Source: Tanypteryx hageni
Taxonomy: Eukaryota; Arthropoda; Insecta; Odonata; Petaluridae
Assembly (NCBI GenBank): GCA_028673005.1
Contig: CM054116.1
Coordinates: 26,327,840 to 26,391,839 of the forward strand
Length of the DNA: 64,000 nucleotides
Direction: 5' to 3'
The notes under the pieces are model-generated. The model saw only the letters and a program-made list of their open reading frames with translations, was not told the origin of the DNA and did not search any database. Of this stretch, positions 36,254 to 47,166 are shown piece by piece. The position numbers were made by a program, and so were the translations under genes. Position 1 is the stretch's first letter, and every line of letters begins with the position of its first letter.

Positions 36254-36388
36254 GCTGGGATGACTGCAGTGGAATAGGGAATTTAGTGCACCAGATTTGG
36301 AACCAACAGCTTCATGATTTCAAACATTCTATTATAAGTATCCGAGTTCTTTTTCTGTAACAAAATGTAAGTACATGGCGGACATGAG

Positions 36389-36589
36389 TTACCCACCTTG
36401 GCATGCCATGTACAGTTGGTAAAACATGTTTGGAACTTTATTAACTTTATCTCCATAGATTGTATCTTTTTTCAATATAACCAAGAGTTCTTTATCACCT
36501 AAAACCAGAATTCTGTCTGGATCATCCACACCTAAATAATGAAGTACCAGTAGACTGCACTTCTCAGGAATCTCAAAATTTGCTATCAT
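36389..36589 (-). pseudogene. MULE transposase N-terminal/core-start fragment
   Basis: The frame contains DDPDRILVLGDKELLVILKK, then DTIYGDKVNKVPNMFYQLYM. This corresponds to the opening of the MULE DDE domain, normally '...RILVFxTxExLxxLxxSDTWFMDGTFKxxPxxFYQLYxIH'. The first catalytic Asp position is retained, but the DGTFK core has decayed to GDKVNK. The frame ends soon after. Confidence 0.8.
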
Positions 36590-37605
36590 CAGTATATGGG
36601 TAAGACTGAGGGGATGAGGCGATGTTCGACCAATAGATCAGAGTCCTGTACGGCAACTCAAAACGCAGCTCAACCTGACTCAAATGTTCTCACGGCCCGA
36701 CTCAACTCAGCCCGCTGCCGGCCAGGCGAGCTCACCTGAGCTCAACGCTTTTCCACGTACGGCCATGCCAGCTCACTCAGCCACTACAATATGTGCGTAT
36801 TTTTCTATGTGAGCATTCATCCGGGTGAGCATTCATCCGGGTGAGCATTTTTCCGGGTGAGCATTTTTCCGGGTGAGCATTTTTCCGTGTGAGCATTTTT
36901 CCGTGTGAGCATTTTTCCGTGTGAGCATTTTTCCGTGTGAGCATTTATGGCAGTGGGGTTTTTTCTGTGCGGAATTTTCGTGTGGGCTTTTTTCGTGTGG
37001 GCTTTTGTCATGGAACCAATAACTTATAATTTGCTCATATATTTGAAGTAAATTTCTGCAAATTCTATTAGCATTATATCTTATTATTTCGATTTTCCTC
37101 TTATTTTCAGGAATTATTTGGATAATCATTTGGCCTCTCTGATAATAATTATTTCAACAATATACTTACAACAAAGATAACTTTCAAAAACACTGATTTG
37201 ATTGTGCATGAAAGCCAAACCAGATCGTAGCAGTTTTACTGATTTTTCATTACGAAATCAAATATCTTTGGAATAATTTTATGATGCTTTAATACGAGAG
37301 GGAGGAGAGAGAGAGGAAGAAAGAAAGGAGAGAGACAAAGGGAAACAAAATTAAATGTCCCATAAATTAAAAATTGCTTTGAGCATATAAAAATTGTATA
37401 GCGTAATGGATTTCTTTGCCGTACAATTTATATTCACCCAAAACTATTTTTACTCTCTCAATTATGTGAATTTTATAATTATTGTTTACTTTTTAGTACT
37501 TATACAATTTGGTTTCATTAATTTTTTATTTCAATTTAATACTTAATTCACGCATACCTGTCATATCTGACGGGCAATTACGCTAGTCTATATATATCGT
37601 ATAAT

Positions 37606-38505
37606 TTGGTAAGCAGAAAAAAACACCCTCATTTGCCTCAAAACATCGGGAGCTGTGATTAAGCTAGAGAGTTGGGGAAAGTGGCTTCTGAAAGCTTATA
37701 TAGTCGTGACGGCGGAAAAAATATAGCGATTCTTCAAAGTTAAACGAAAAATGCCCTAAAGCTCTCGAAAGTTCAGAATTTTTGGAAATTTCGTATAAAA
37801 GGACCCTCCGTTGCTTCAAAATTCCGGGAGCTGTGGTTGAGCTTGCCAGTTGAAAAAAGTATCTTCTGGAAGCTTATATAGTCGTTACGGCGGGAAAAAT
37901 AAATCAATTCTTCAAAGTTCAACGAAAATAGCCCAGTAACTCTCGAAAGTTTAGAATTTTAAAATTTGGTAAGAAGAAAATAGCACCCTCCGTTGCATCA
38001 ATATTCCGGGGGCTGTAGTTAAGTTTGAGAATTGGGAAAAGTGTCTTCTGAAAGCCTATATACTCGTAACGGCGGGAAAAAATAAAGTAATCCTTCAAAG
38101 TCCAACAAAAATAGCCCAATAGCACTCGAAAGTTTTGAATTTTCGAATTCGGTAGGAAGAAAATAGCACTCTCCGTTGGTTCAAAATTCCGGGAGCTATG
38201 GTACAGCTAGAGAGCTGAGAAAAGTCTTCTGAAAGTTTTCATAGCCATAACGGCTGGAAAAATAAATCAATTCTTCAAAGTTCAACTTAACAAGCTCTAT
38301 AACTCTCTATAGTTTAGAATTTTCGACTTTGGTAAGGAGAAAATAGCACCCTCAGTTGCTTCGAAATTCCGGGAGTTGTGCTGGGGCTAGAGAACTGGAA
38401 TAAATGACTTCTGAAAGCTTATATAGTCCTAACGGCGGAAAATAAAGCCATTCTTCAAAGTTCAACGGAAAAAGCCACAAAACTCTCTAAAGTTTAGAAT
38501 TTTTG
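37606..38505. repeat. 180-bp satellite-like tandem array, five units
   Basis: The word TTCTTCAAAGTT or a variant, followed by AACTCTCGAAAGTTTAGAAT, recurs at about 37731, 37911, 38091, 38272 and 38452, a spacing of 180-181 bp. Each unit also has a CCGGGAGCTGTGG segment and GGCTTCTGAAAGCTTATATA. Units differ by about 10-20% by eye. Confidence 0.93.
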
Positions 38506-38680
38506 AACCCTCAACTTCAAGTCACAGGACAGCATCGGGAATATTGCAGCATGGATCTCATACAAACAGACAACGGCCAGGATAAGTACGTTCAACCATT
38601 CCTCGCATAGTTTAAATACCATTAACTAACTCCAAGTCGTAGTTTGAATCTGGCCTTCTAAAATACAATTAATACGTTAC

Positions 38681-39310
38681 GTGTTGTTCTCTTCATTTTT
38701 CAGACTGAACATTCCGTTGGAATATTTGAACTCCATCATGCCGTCCGGATTGCCCTCTCATAAACTGAAACTTAAGTTAGGTTCGGTTGTTGTGCTTATC
38801 CGCAATATGAACTTAGATTCAGGGCTGGTGAATGGTGTCCGAATGATTTTGTGGGGAATGATGGACTGAGCGCTTATGTTGGAACTAATCACCGGTCCGG
38901 GTAAAGGTCAGACAATATTCCTGCCCAGAATCAAATTTATTTCAACGGATGCCATTATGCCCTTCCGCCTGATTCGGACTCAATTTCCTATCAGGTTGTC
39001 CTTCGCGATGGCAATTAACAAGGCACAAGGGCAAACATTTGAAAATATTGGGATTTTCCTTTCGAAATGCGAATTTATCCACGGGCAGCTGTACGTGGCA
39101 TTCAGTCGGGCAAAGGCAGCCGCCGATGTAAAATTGCAAATCCCCGAAACAAGCCACCAAGGTAAAATAGGATACGACGACTGTCTGTCTACACTAAGAA
39201 CGTTGTGTACAAAGAAGTATTATGTTGATTGCCATTTCTTCCCATCTTCACATTTCTGTTACCTTTCAAATTCTCATTTTGTAGTTTCCTACGAATCATA
39301 TATGTCGTAA
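38681..39310 (+). pseudogene. Helitron helicase C-terminal part, one in-frame stop
   Basis: The frame carries LNIPLEYLNSIMPSGLPSHK, LKLGSVVVLIRNMN, GLVNGVRM, then a TGA at 38867-38869. In the same frame it continues with LELITGPGKGQTIFLPRI, FPIRLSFAMAINKAQGQTFE and HGQLYVAFSRAKAAADVKL. These are the C-terminal Pif1-type helicase motifs of Helitron RepHel proteins: 'INKSQGQT' (motif V) and 'GQLYVAxSRxR' (motif VI). The Rep domain, the Walker motifs and the N-terminal half are absent. Apart from the TGA, the frame is open to a stop at 39310. Confidence 0.92.
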
Positions 39311-39440
39311 ACCCTATGCTTACCTAATTAGCAACTTTCTGTAAAATCATTTAATATACTAGCAACTTTCTTCAATAAAACATACAATAAACAATTTTTC
39401 TGTTGCTCAAATTGCAGCAATTGCTGAAACAGGCCACTAG

Positions 39441-42400
39441 TAATTAATATTCTCGCAGCCATTTTTTGAGCAAATCGAAACTTTATGAAATTGGCTATAA
39501 TAAAGTATCGCCTATTGCTACACATTATAGTTCATTTCAGCATACTACTCCAGGCGTTACCCTACTTAGAGACAATATTTCTTCAGATTCTGTAGCCCTT
39601 TGGGTGACGCACATTCAATAGACTACAGACAAGGAATGGCAAAGAATCAGAAGCTCCTGAAACGTGCATATTACATACCTATTCAAAATCTCTAAACCTA
39701 ATTTTGCCTTTTTGCGTAACATTTTTGGTCCGCACTTGCTACAATAATATAAAAAGTCAGTTTCTCTTTATTAATAACCAAATTGAAAGAAACCTTTTGA
39801 AATACGTAAGGTAATCATTAACATGGCGGTAGCAAGGGCAGTGCGAGCGATGTAATCGCACCAGGTGCCAAATAAAAGGGGAGCGACATTCTAAGCTCCG
39901 GTACAGATTTTATGAATTGACTAAAAAAATATTAATATAAAAATTGATCTATGGCACCAAGCGCTTTACAGCGTTCCTATGGCCCTAACCATCAGACAGA
40001 GATTTGAAAAAATTCACAAAGCAAGACTACACTGTAAATTATCATTTGGGATAAGCCAAGTTGGCTTGATATATATTGAAAATTAAATTAAGGTAAACAA
40101 CGAAAAATAAATTAAAACATTCGCATAAAATGACGATATTAACAAGCGCATAAATGGCAAATAAATTTCCAAATATTATAATTATCGGCCAGACTTTTCA
40201 TAAGATCCGGTTACGCGAGGTAAATATAGGTACCGTATTTTTATTTTGTTTAAATATATTGCGATCTCAATAATGCAAATTTTCTTTTAAAAATTATGCT
40301 TCAACGTCTTCGCACCAGATTTACCAGCACAGTGTTCAATATAACACGCAACAACAGAGCGACAAGAGAAATGACAGAGTCGAGACCTGAATTAATGGTT
40401 GGAATGGCATTTCCTCTCTGACGAAATTTAGGTCTGTGGCTAAAGAACTAATAGAGAAAATAGACAAAATAGAGCGAATAAACCGCCTCATCCCCTTTTC
40501 GGCCCTTTACTGTTGGAATTTATTACTCAAATCGTGTCGCTCTAGATCAAACATATTTTATACTTGTTTACAAAGTAGAGATTTATGCAAAATTTATTGC
40601 GGCAATAGTTATGTTTGGATAATTTTTCTTCGAGTCGGACAATTTTTCGGGTATTTTTTCGATTTCTCTGATGTAAGACATTGTATGATAAAAAAAATTC
40701 TTCGTTCGTTAAGCTATTAATTTTTTATCGCCTAATCCTTGATATATCTATGGAGAAAAATTATATTAGGAAAATATGCTGCAAGAAAAAATTTTCGACA
40801 GCGTACTTCGGCACAAGGCTCCAATTCTTTGCCGCTATTTTTGGATATGATCCACATATCATACCTTTAACTCATCCGAGATTCGAGAACGTTTTAAATA
40901 TCGGTGTTTATAAAACAACTGTCTTTTTTCAATAACAATAACCAGTTTTTTGCCAAAGTAGCGCTGTGCACAAACTAACTTATGCGTCTAACCATCCCTT
41001 TTGAAATAATTCTAATGATATAAAAAACAGTAGAGTTCACATCTCCAATTAAATTCTAAAATATATTCGTGGTATTGACTTAATCAATTTGTTGAATAGC
41101 GTCTTGATTTTGGCAGTGCTTCAAAGCCAACTAAAGATTCCTTAATCGGGCGTTGCCCTCGCGTCACCAGTCACCAATCAAATGTGCTCTTCATAAAAAG
41201 GTCTCCGCAGAATGAATAACACCAATTGAGAGGTTTGAAATTGGATGTGAGCTATAATAAACTTTCTTCTGCTCCAATCAACACTCTCTCGACCTTAACC
41301 CAGTGAAAAGGGGCGGAAATGGAGACTGTCGTAAGATGGGCCCGAGGACAAAAGGGGTCGGTGGACATTTTAGGGAAGGGATAGTGGAAAGGGGAGCGGC
41401 TAATACGGGCGGAGTGTGTGTGTGAGAGAGAGAGAGAAAGCGATTGATGGAGGAGGGTCAGGGAGAATGGCGCTGACTGTGCCAAAGATTCGACGAGGAC
41501 TATTTCGGTAGCAACTGGAAAAGAGAATTGCTGAATTGGCGACTGTAAGCGAAGATAGGCAATCGGATAAAACATTGCCTCCGCTATCTGCGGGCTGAAA
41601 TATGTGGTCCTACCATCCAGGTTTAATTTTTCACTTTTAACTATTTTAGACACCAGAGAGTGTATAACTTTGCTAATAGTGAATGCGGGGCTCAAAGATT
41701 ATTTGGGAAATTTTAATTGTAGCTCGCAATTTCTTAATGGGTAAATGGCTCCATTTTTTATCCCTAGCAGCATAACCTTCGCTTGGACAAACGTAAAATG
41801 CGCATTTGAGAATCTTTAAAACCATTATTATTGATGAAAGTCTAATAATCAGAAAGCAGCAAAGAGGTTCTGAAACAATGCAGTTGAATTTCTACATATA
41901 CGAATTGAAATAAAAAAGGAAATCAATGAATGTCGCTTAAATCGCTCCTATGGTCAAGTTGAAACGACAATGCCAACATTCTGGAGTTGAAATCCATTTT
42001 GGACAGAAATACTGGTTGATAAAGTATCTGTAACCAATGTCCTGTTTTTTATAGTCCCCACATTGATCGCCACGAGGAGAAGGATCATCTGTAAACTGTT
42101 CAGTACACTTTTGTAAATAATCTTACACCTCAAAATCTTTCCACGAAGAGAGATGATATACAGCGATTCGCCATAAGAGACGCGAAAAAAGACTAAAGGA
42201 AATGAAAAAGAGACTATAACAAGTGAAAGGGGTTGGAAAATTGGAATGATATTAATTCAGACACAATACCAGAATTCGATGTCCACTAAACGAAGGAAAT
42301 TCTTGATAGCACTAGGAGAGAAAAACAAGTTTGAATATCCTGTATAAAATGAACATTAGATTTGTGGGCCATAATAAAAGGCTGGAGTTTGTAAGATATA

Positions 42401-43019
42401 GCGATAATCTATGTAATAAAAAACAAAAGAAGTCCTAAAGAGATTTTTCTTGTAGAATTTGAAAGAGATGGGAATGTTTGCAACAGTTCTGGAATGACTT
42501 TCGTCAAATAAAGATTCAACAGAGATTGGCAATGATGACGCCTTTCGTAAGAACATGTTTCGAATTTTCTTTGCTTATTTTTCTTTTCATTTCAGATATT
42601 CAATTGCACTACTATTCCATTTGTTTTCTAACATCCTTAATTAATGAAAGTAAAATCGCTTAGATTTACCTGCTCCCATATTTCAGCCAAACTGCAATTT
42701 GAATATTGTCCATAAATAATCATTACGAGAATGGTGGATTGCATTTTTGCCAGTCCCTTCCCTGTCAAATCTGGCGTTCCTATCCTCGCATAAGAATCCC
42801 TCAAGTCGTCTTTGGCAAATATTACCAACAACTGCGCAGGCAGGGGAAAACGAGCTGAGTAAATACGGAACAGCACTCCATAAGCTCCCAATTATTAAAA
42901 ATCGACCACAGAATTTCGCTCGATAACTTCAATCGCAATTTTAAAGGACGGAATATTATGAAATAAATATGATAAACGGTTGCTTTTCAAAAAATGAGAC
43001 ATTTATGTACATGTTATTC
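39441..43019. other. No gene recognised
   Basis: Repetitive and AT-rich. A 147-codon minus-strand frame at 41252-41695 partly covers a GA/CT tract and has no recognisable domain. The patch 39825-39900 (GCAAGGGCAGTGCGAGCGAT) looks like eroded hAT-type terminal sequence. Nothing else supportable. Confidence 0.4.
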
Positions 43020-43310
43020 CTAGAGTAATTGCCCGTAAAAAATGACGGGTATACATAAATAAAGTATAAAATGAAAATGAAGACACTTCTCATTCTTCTC
43101 CCTCCCTCTTTCTGTTCCTTCCCCTCACCCTCCCAATCTCCCCCTCTCTCTCTCTCTCTCTCTTCCTCCCTCCCATTCTCCTCACTCTCCTTCATTCTCC
43201 TCATTCTCTTCCTCCCTCTAATCTCCTCTCTCCCCCTATTCCATCCTCTTCTCTCTCTCTCTCTCTCTCTCCCATTCTCCCTCGCTCTCTCGTCTCACTC
43301 ACCCCTCAAA
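43020..43310 (-). mobile_element. Helitron 3' portion, minus strand
   Basis: On the minus strand: CCCGTCATTTTTTACGGG hairpin, CAATTACT, CTAG at 43023-43020. It is preceded, at higher coordinates, by a strongly expanded GA-rich tract in the same relative position as in Helitrons A (37290-37350) and B (46735-46795). The 5' end is not identified. Confidence 0.55.
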
Positions 43311-43727
43311 AATGTAGGTTTCTCTCGCAGCGTGGTATATATAAAATCTTACATACAGATTGGCATAAAAAACGGCTAACGGAAAAGACAAAAAGTAAGC
43401 ATGGATACGTATGAGGTGACTCGTCGAAAATGGTCCGTTTAATGATAACTACGTGCTTAAAAACCAAATGACGAACGGAAAACGCGCACACAAAGCAAAC
43501 ACGCATAAACTATTCTCAATATAAAAGCATTGGACTATCACGGGCCGTGCCCAGATATTTTGCTGCCTGAGCCAAGTTATAATTTAACGTCCCTTTATTC
43601 TTCTACTAACCCCTTTTAATTATACGTTATTTAAAAAGGTTGGAAATAATACAAATGTATTATTCATACCATATAGTTTGTTACTTTTGCTTATAAAATA
43701 CAAAACCAGGTATATTATTGTTTAGAA

Positions 43728-44509
43728 TCTTTATATATAATTACTCAATGTCTGTCCCTCTGTCTTTCCGTCCGTCTGTCCGTCCGCCCCCCCTTTTATC
43801 TCTTGAACAGTTTGTCATAGAGAAATGCTGTAAATACCATTTTGTTTCTGTCAACTAGAATACCCAAGGAAAACTATTTTCGTTTACGGAAGTGTCCCAG
43901 ATTCGACTCCGGGAGACGATTGTATTTTTCCATATGTTTACACAGGAGTTTCGATTTTTCAAGGTGCAAGGTTTATTTCTTTCATTCATTAAAATACGTA
44001 AATATGGACCGAATTTCTCCGTTTTTGCGTTATTCGACGGCTAAAACTATAACATATCTGATTTTTGCAATGTTTTGATGTTACATGGAATAATTTCTCA
44101 GAAACGCATTTCTTTTCGAAATTTTATGGCTTTTTCGTACTCTTAGACAAAATAATTGCGTTATCCGCTTCGCGCTGTTTACGAAGCATCGAAATTATAG
44201 TTGTAACAATGTCAAAGTTAATAGATTGTAACGTTAATAATTAAAGATTATTATTATTCAGTAAACTGCGTGTGGGCTGTGGCCATTTTTAACGATTTAC
44301 CAAAAGAAAACATTTTTATTTCAATACTGGAATGTGACCTTTTTCATATGGGAGAGACAATTATAATTGCACATATAAATTACAAAAACAAACATGACAT
44401 TCAATATATTTATAAGATGTGTAATTTTATAAGGGAAAATTGGCTATTATTACTTTTAAACATGCAGATTTCTGACCGACTTCGCAAAAATTTTTGCGGG
44501 AACCACTAG
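43728..44509 (+). mobile_element. Short Helitron with textbook ends
   Basis: It starts A|TCTTTATATATAATTACTCA and then TGTCTGTCCCTCTGTC, the usual insect Helitron opening. It ends with a perfect CGCAAAAATTTTTGCG palindrome, GGAACCA, CTAG (44506-44509), then T. 782 bp, no Rep/helicase frame. The CCACTAGT end is shared with Helitron C. Confidence 0.8.
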
Positions 44510-44633
44510 TATTATTTTAATTAGAATATATTTATTTTTATCTTACACCCAACAAAGAGTTTAAAAAACCAAAAGAAGGCAAAATTTATAAGCACTTATA
44601 TTTCTTTTCCAAATCATAAACCTGAAGCATAAA

Positions 44634-44636
44634 TCC

Positions 44637-44670
<34 letters not shown>

Positions 44671-47052
44671 CGTGTCTCAAGTGTCTGTCCGTCCGTCGGC
44701 CCCCCTCTGTATTTCAGGAACTATTTGTCGTTGAGAAATGCGGTAAACGACATTTTGTTTCTACCAGCTAGGAAACCACAGGATAACTATTTTCATCCGC
44801 CATCTTGAAACGAAATAGTGGCCGTTTAAAATCTTTGAAAATTTATAGTTCGGAAACACAGACGGTGAAAAACACTTATCGAACATAAAAATATATCTTG
44901 ATAAGAGCAGTTCTAAAATTTTTGTCTCCGAAACTATAAGTCGTAATAATGAGATCTCGCGGACTTTTCTGTTACAGAGTGGTAAACAGGTTTAGACTTG
45001 AAACGCTAAAGAAAAACCATGGTCTAAACTAAAATGTTTGCTGTGAATTTTTGCGATGACAATTTCGATATCTATGAGAGTTTCTTCATTTTTTTTCAAT
45101 GTTGTTTTCAAAGTACCTTACAAAGCAAGTAATATTTAGATTAACCAGAAGTAAATATGATGAGCAGAAATTTAAATAAATTTTTCATTAACAAGAATGA
45201 AAAACAAAGCAGTATATTGCAAAATAAATACCATTATAGAAGTGCAGGCTTTTCTTCATTTAGAGATTCAAATTAGAACAAATTAACCCACAACCTTTAG
45301 ATATAGACCATTTCAAATAAAAAATTACAAGGGTTTTTTATTCCGTTCATCGTTATTCGTCTACAGTTCGAAATCTCTCATGTTAAACGTCAAATATTTT
45401 GGGGAAATCTTGCCATTTTAACGGGATGTTGCCATGCCTACCAATTACATTGTTAAACCTCAAATATCTATTGTTATCTCAATCCTTATAGGTTTAAGCG
45501 TACTTTGAAGGCTTTTAATACAAGAAGGAAAGGAAGACGGAAGGATAGGAAAATGATTTTCTGCAAAAAACGTTCGTTGCGTTATTTACGAGAAGGAACA
45601 TAATGAGCTGAAATATTCTCCAAAAAGATTAAAAATCATAATAATGAGCTAAATTCAATATTAATGAAATAGAAACGGTATGATAATCTGAGGAACGTGC
45701 TGAAAGTTTTAATAAACAAACCGAGCATGTAAAAAATTTATAGACTGAAGGACTGGGCGAAAGGTTACGGGAATTAGCTATAAGAATGGAAGACTTGAGG
45801 ACGGTTTGGGAAATAGGGAACGAGAGGTTTAAAAGAATCACAAAAATAATTGTTGTCCTTTCGTTGGTCTGACAAGTGTAAAGTTATTAAAACGCAAATA
45901 ACTCGATCAAGGATATAGATAGAAAATTGAAATTTGACAGAAATTTGAGGCAATCAGAATTCGTTTGGCATCGTAATTAAAGAAATAAATTTCCGTTAGT
46001 GGCGCTATTTTGAGGGGGGATATATTGCAATTCCTTCTTCGAATAAAACTGATAAATTTTAATTTAATGAAATGATATTTTATGTGGGCTGAAAATTAAA
46101 AAATATAATCCACATTATAGTATTTTCCAGAGAGTTGAATTGTATTCTTGGCCTCATATGAATGCTTAATAAATGCACCACTTCAGTGCTTTAATACGGA
46201 TCAGACTTTTATAAACTGGTATAACACATACTAAATCTATTAAATAGTTAGATGGAGGAATGGAAAGGGAATGGAAATGAGCAGAAATGGAGGAAGAGGA
46301 CGACGTAGCATTTGGATAGGAATAAAAGGAGCTGCGGTACAAAAATTACAATAATAAATTGTAATTCATTCTAAAAGATTTTATACGATCGAATCATGCG
46401 CCGATTCCCAAATGGTGAGACTTCCTAAAACTAAATATAACGTTATTACATTTTAAATAATTTATAATTTGCTCAAATATTTCAAGTAAATTTCTATAGA
46501 TTCTTCATACATTATATCTTATTATTTCGATTTTACTCTTATTTCAGCAAATACTATTTGGATAAGTATTTAGCCCATCTGATAATAATCTTTAAACAAT
46601 ACACTTAAAACGAAGATAACTTTCAAAAACACGGATTTGATTGCGCATGAAAGCCAAACCAGATCGTAGCAAGTTTTACCGATTTTTCATTACGAAATCA
46701 AATATCTTGGGAATAATTTTATGATGCTTTAATACGAGAGAGAGGAGAGATAGAGAGAGAGGAAGAAAGAAAGGAGAGAGGGAGTGAGACAAAAATAAAT
46801 GTTCCATAAATGAAAAATTATTTTCGGCATATAAGAATTCTATAGCGTAATTTATTTCTTTGTCATAAAATTTCTATTAACCCAAAACTATTTTTTACTC
46901 TCTGGAACACTCAATTTAGTGAATTTTATATTCATTGATGACATTTTAGTGCATATATGTAAAAGTTAGTTTCATTAATATTTTATTTAAATTTTTTTTA
47001 ATTAATACTCAATTCACGCATACCCGTCATATTTGACGGGCAATTACGCTAT
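44634..47052 (+). mobile_element. Non-autonomous Helitron B (relative of A)
   Basis: The 3' end is a CCCGTCATATTTGACGGG hairpin, CAATTACG and CTAT (47049-47052), a decayed CTAG. The body matches Helitron A over at least 46220-47050. The start is tentative: a TC just before the (TG)n tract at 44638-44662 and the TGTCTGTCCGTCCGTCGG block. Compared with A, it lacks the MULE and about 500 bp preceding it. Confidence 0.6.
44638..44662. repeat. (TG)n microsatellite
   Basis: TG dinucleotides running into a GCGCGCGTGCGTG segment. Confidence 0.95.
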
Positions 47053-47166
47053 TTATAGGAAGAAACGAACGGTTATGGAAAGATTTAAATTGCGGTCATA
47101 CTTTGGTGCCCTTTCGAGTGGAGCCTTAGGCGGTCGCGTCACCTAACTGCACGGCCCTGACTATCA

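Larger units (their letters stand above)
35521..37017 (-). mobile_element. MULE with tandem-repeat terminal arms, internally deleted
   Basis: A 1497-bp element bounded by identical 9-bp duplications AATAACTTA (35512-35520, 37018-37026), the size made by Mutator-like transposases. The arms are inverted over about 200 bp. Both share GAAAAAAGCCCACACG, a block containing AAAAAACCC, CACTG and CATAAATGCTCACA, then several 16-17-bp units of the type GCTCACACGGAAAAAT, ending with AGAAAAATACGCA. The interior keeps two in-order pieces of MULE transposase on the minus strand. The related Helitron copy at 46.46 kb has AATAATTTATAATTTG at the equivalent place, consistent with an unoccupied site. Confidence 0.95.
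33346..37586 (+). mobile_element. Non-autonomous Helitron A, hosting a MULE
   Basis: The 5' end is probably A|TCATTATATACATAATATTC followed by TTATTCTGTCCGCCCG, similar to the Helitron start at 43728. The 3' end is a CCTGTCATATCTGACGGG hairpin, CAATTACG and CTAG (37583-37586), then T. Long blocks match the copy at 44634-47052: GAATGAGCAGAAATGG, TCGAATCATGCGCC, CATGAAAGCCAAACCAGATC and the GA-rich tract. The MULE at 35521 sits within it. No Rep/helicase frame; the 5' border is less certain than the 3'. Confidence 0.68.
37587..39440 (+). mobile_element. Helitron C with helicase remnant, abutting Helitron A
   Basis: The 5' end TCTATATATATCGTATAATT starts directly after the CTAG of Helitron A. 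The 3' end has a CAGCAATTGCTG hairpin, AAACAGGCCA and CTAG (39437-39440), then T. In between are a 180-bp tandem array and a helicase pseudogene ending 130 bp before the 3' terminus, the order expected for an autonomous element that has lost its Rep part and most of the helicase. Confidence 0.75.
43541..47158. mobile_element. hAT-type MITE split by Helitrons
   Basis: CGGGCCGTGC at the left and GCACGGCCCT at the right, with identical 8-bp flanks GACTATCA (43533-43540 and 47159-47166). The right part has GGAGCCTTAGGCGGTCGCGT inside the end, as in common insect hAT elements. The outer element's own sequence appears to be 43541-43727, probably about 44510-44633, and 47053-47158; the rest is inserted Helitron DNA. 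Confidence 0.82.

Noticed and set aside
35590..36950. Regularly spaced 16-17-bp repeats that superficially resemble a CRISPR array
   Set aside because: The spacers are absent or only a few bases, the two arrays are inverted copies of each other, and the whole unit is flanked by a 9-bp TSD; they are MULE terminal arms in a eukaryotic genome.
41252..41695. 147-codon minus-strand open frame
   Set aside because: Partly made of a GA/CT repeat (Leu-Ser run), no recognisable motif, no splice context and no composition shift comparable to the frame at 3.1 kb.
43071..43379. 102-codon plus-strand frame rich in Leu/Ser/Pro
   Set aside because: Product of a CT-rich tract inside a Helitron 3' region.
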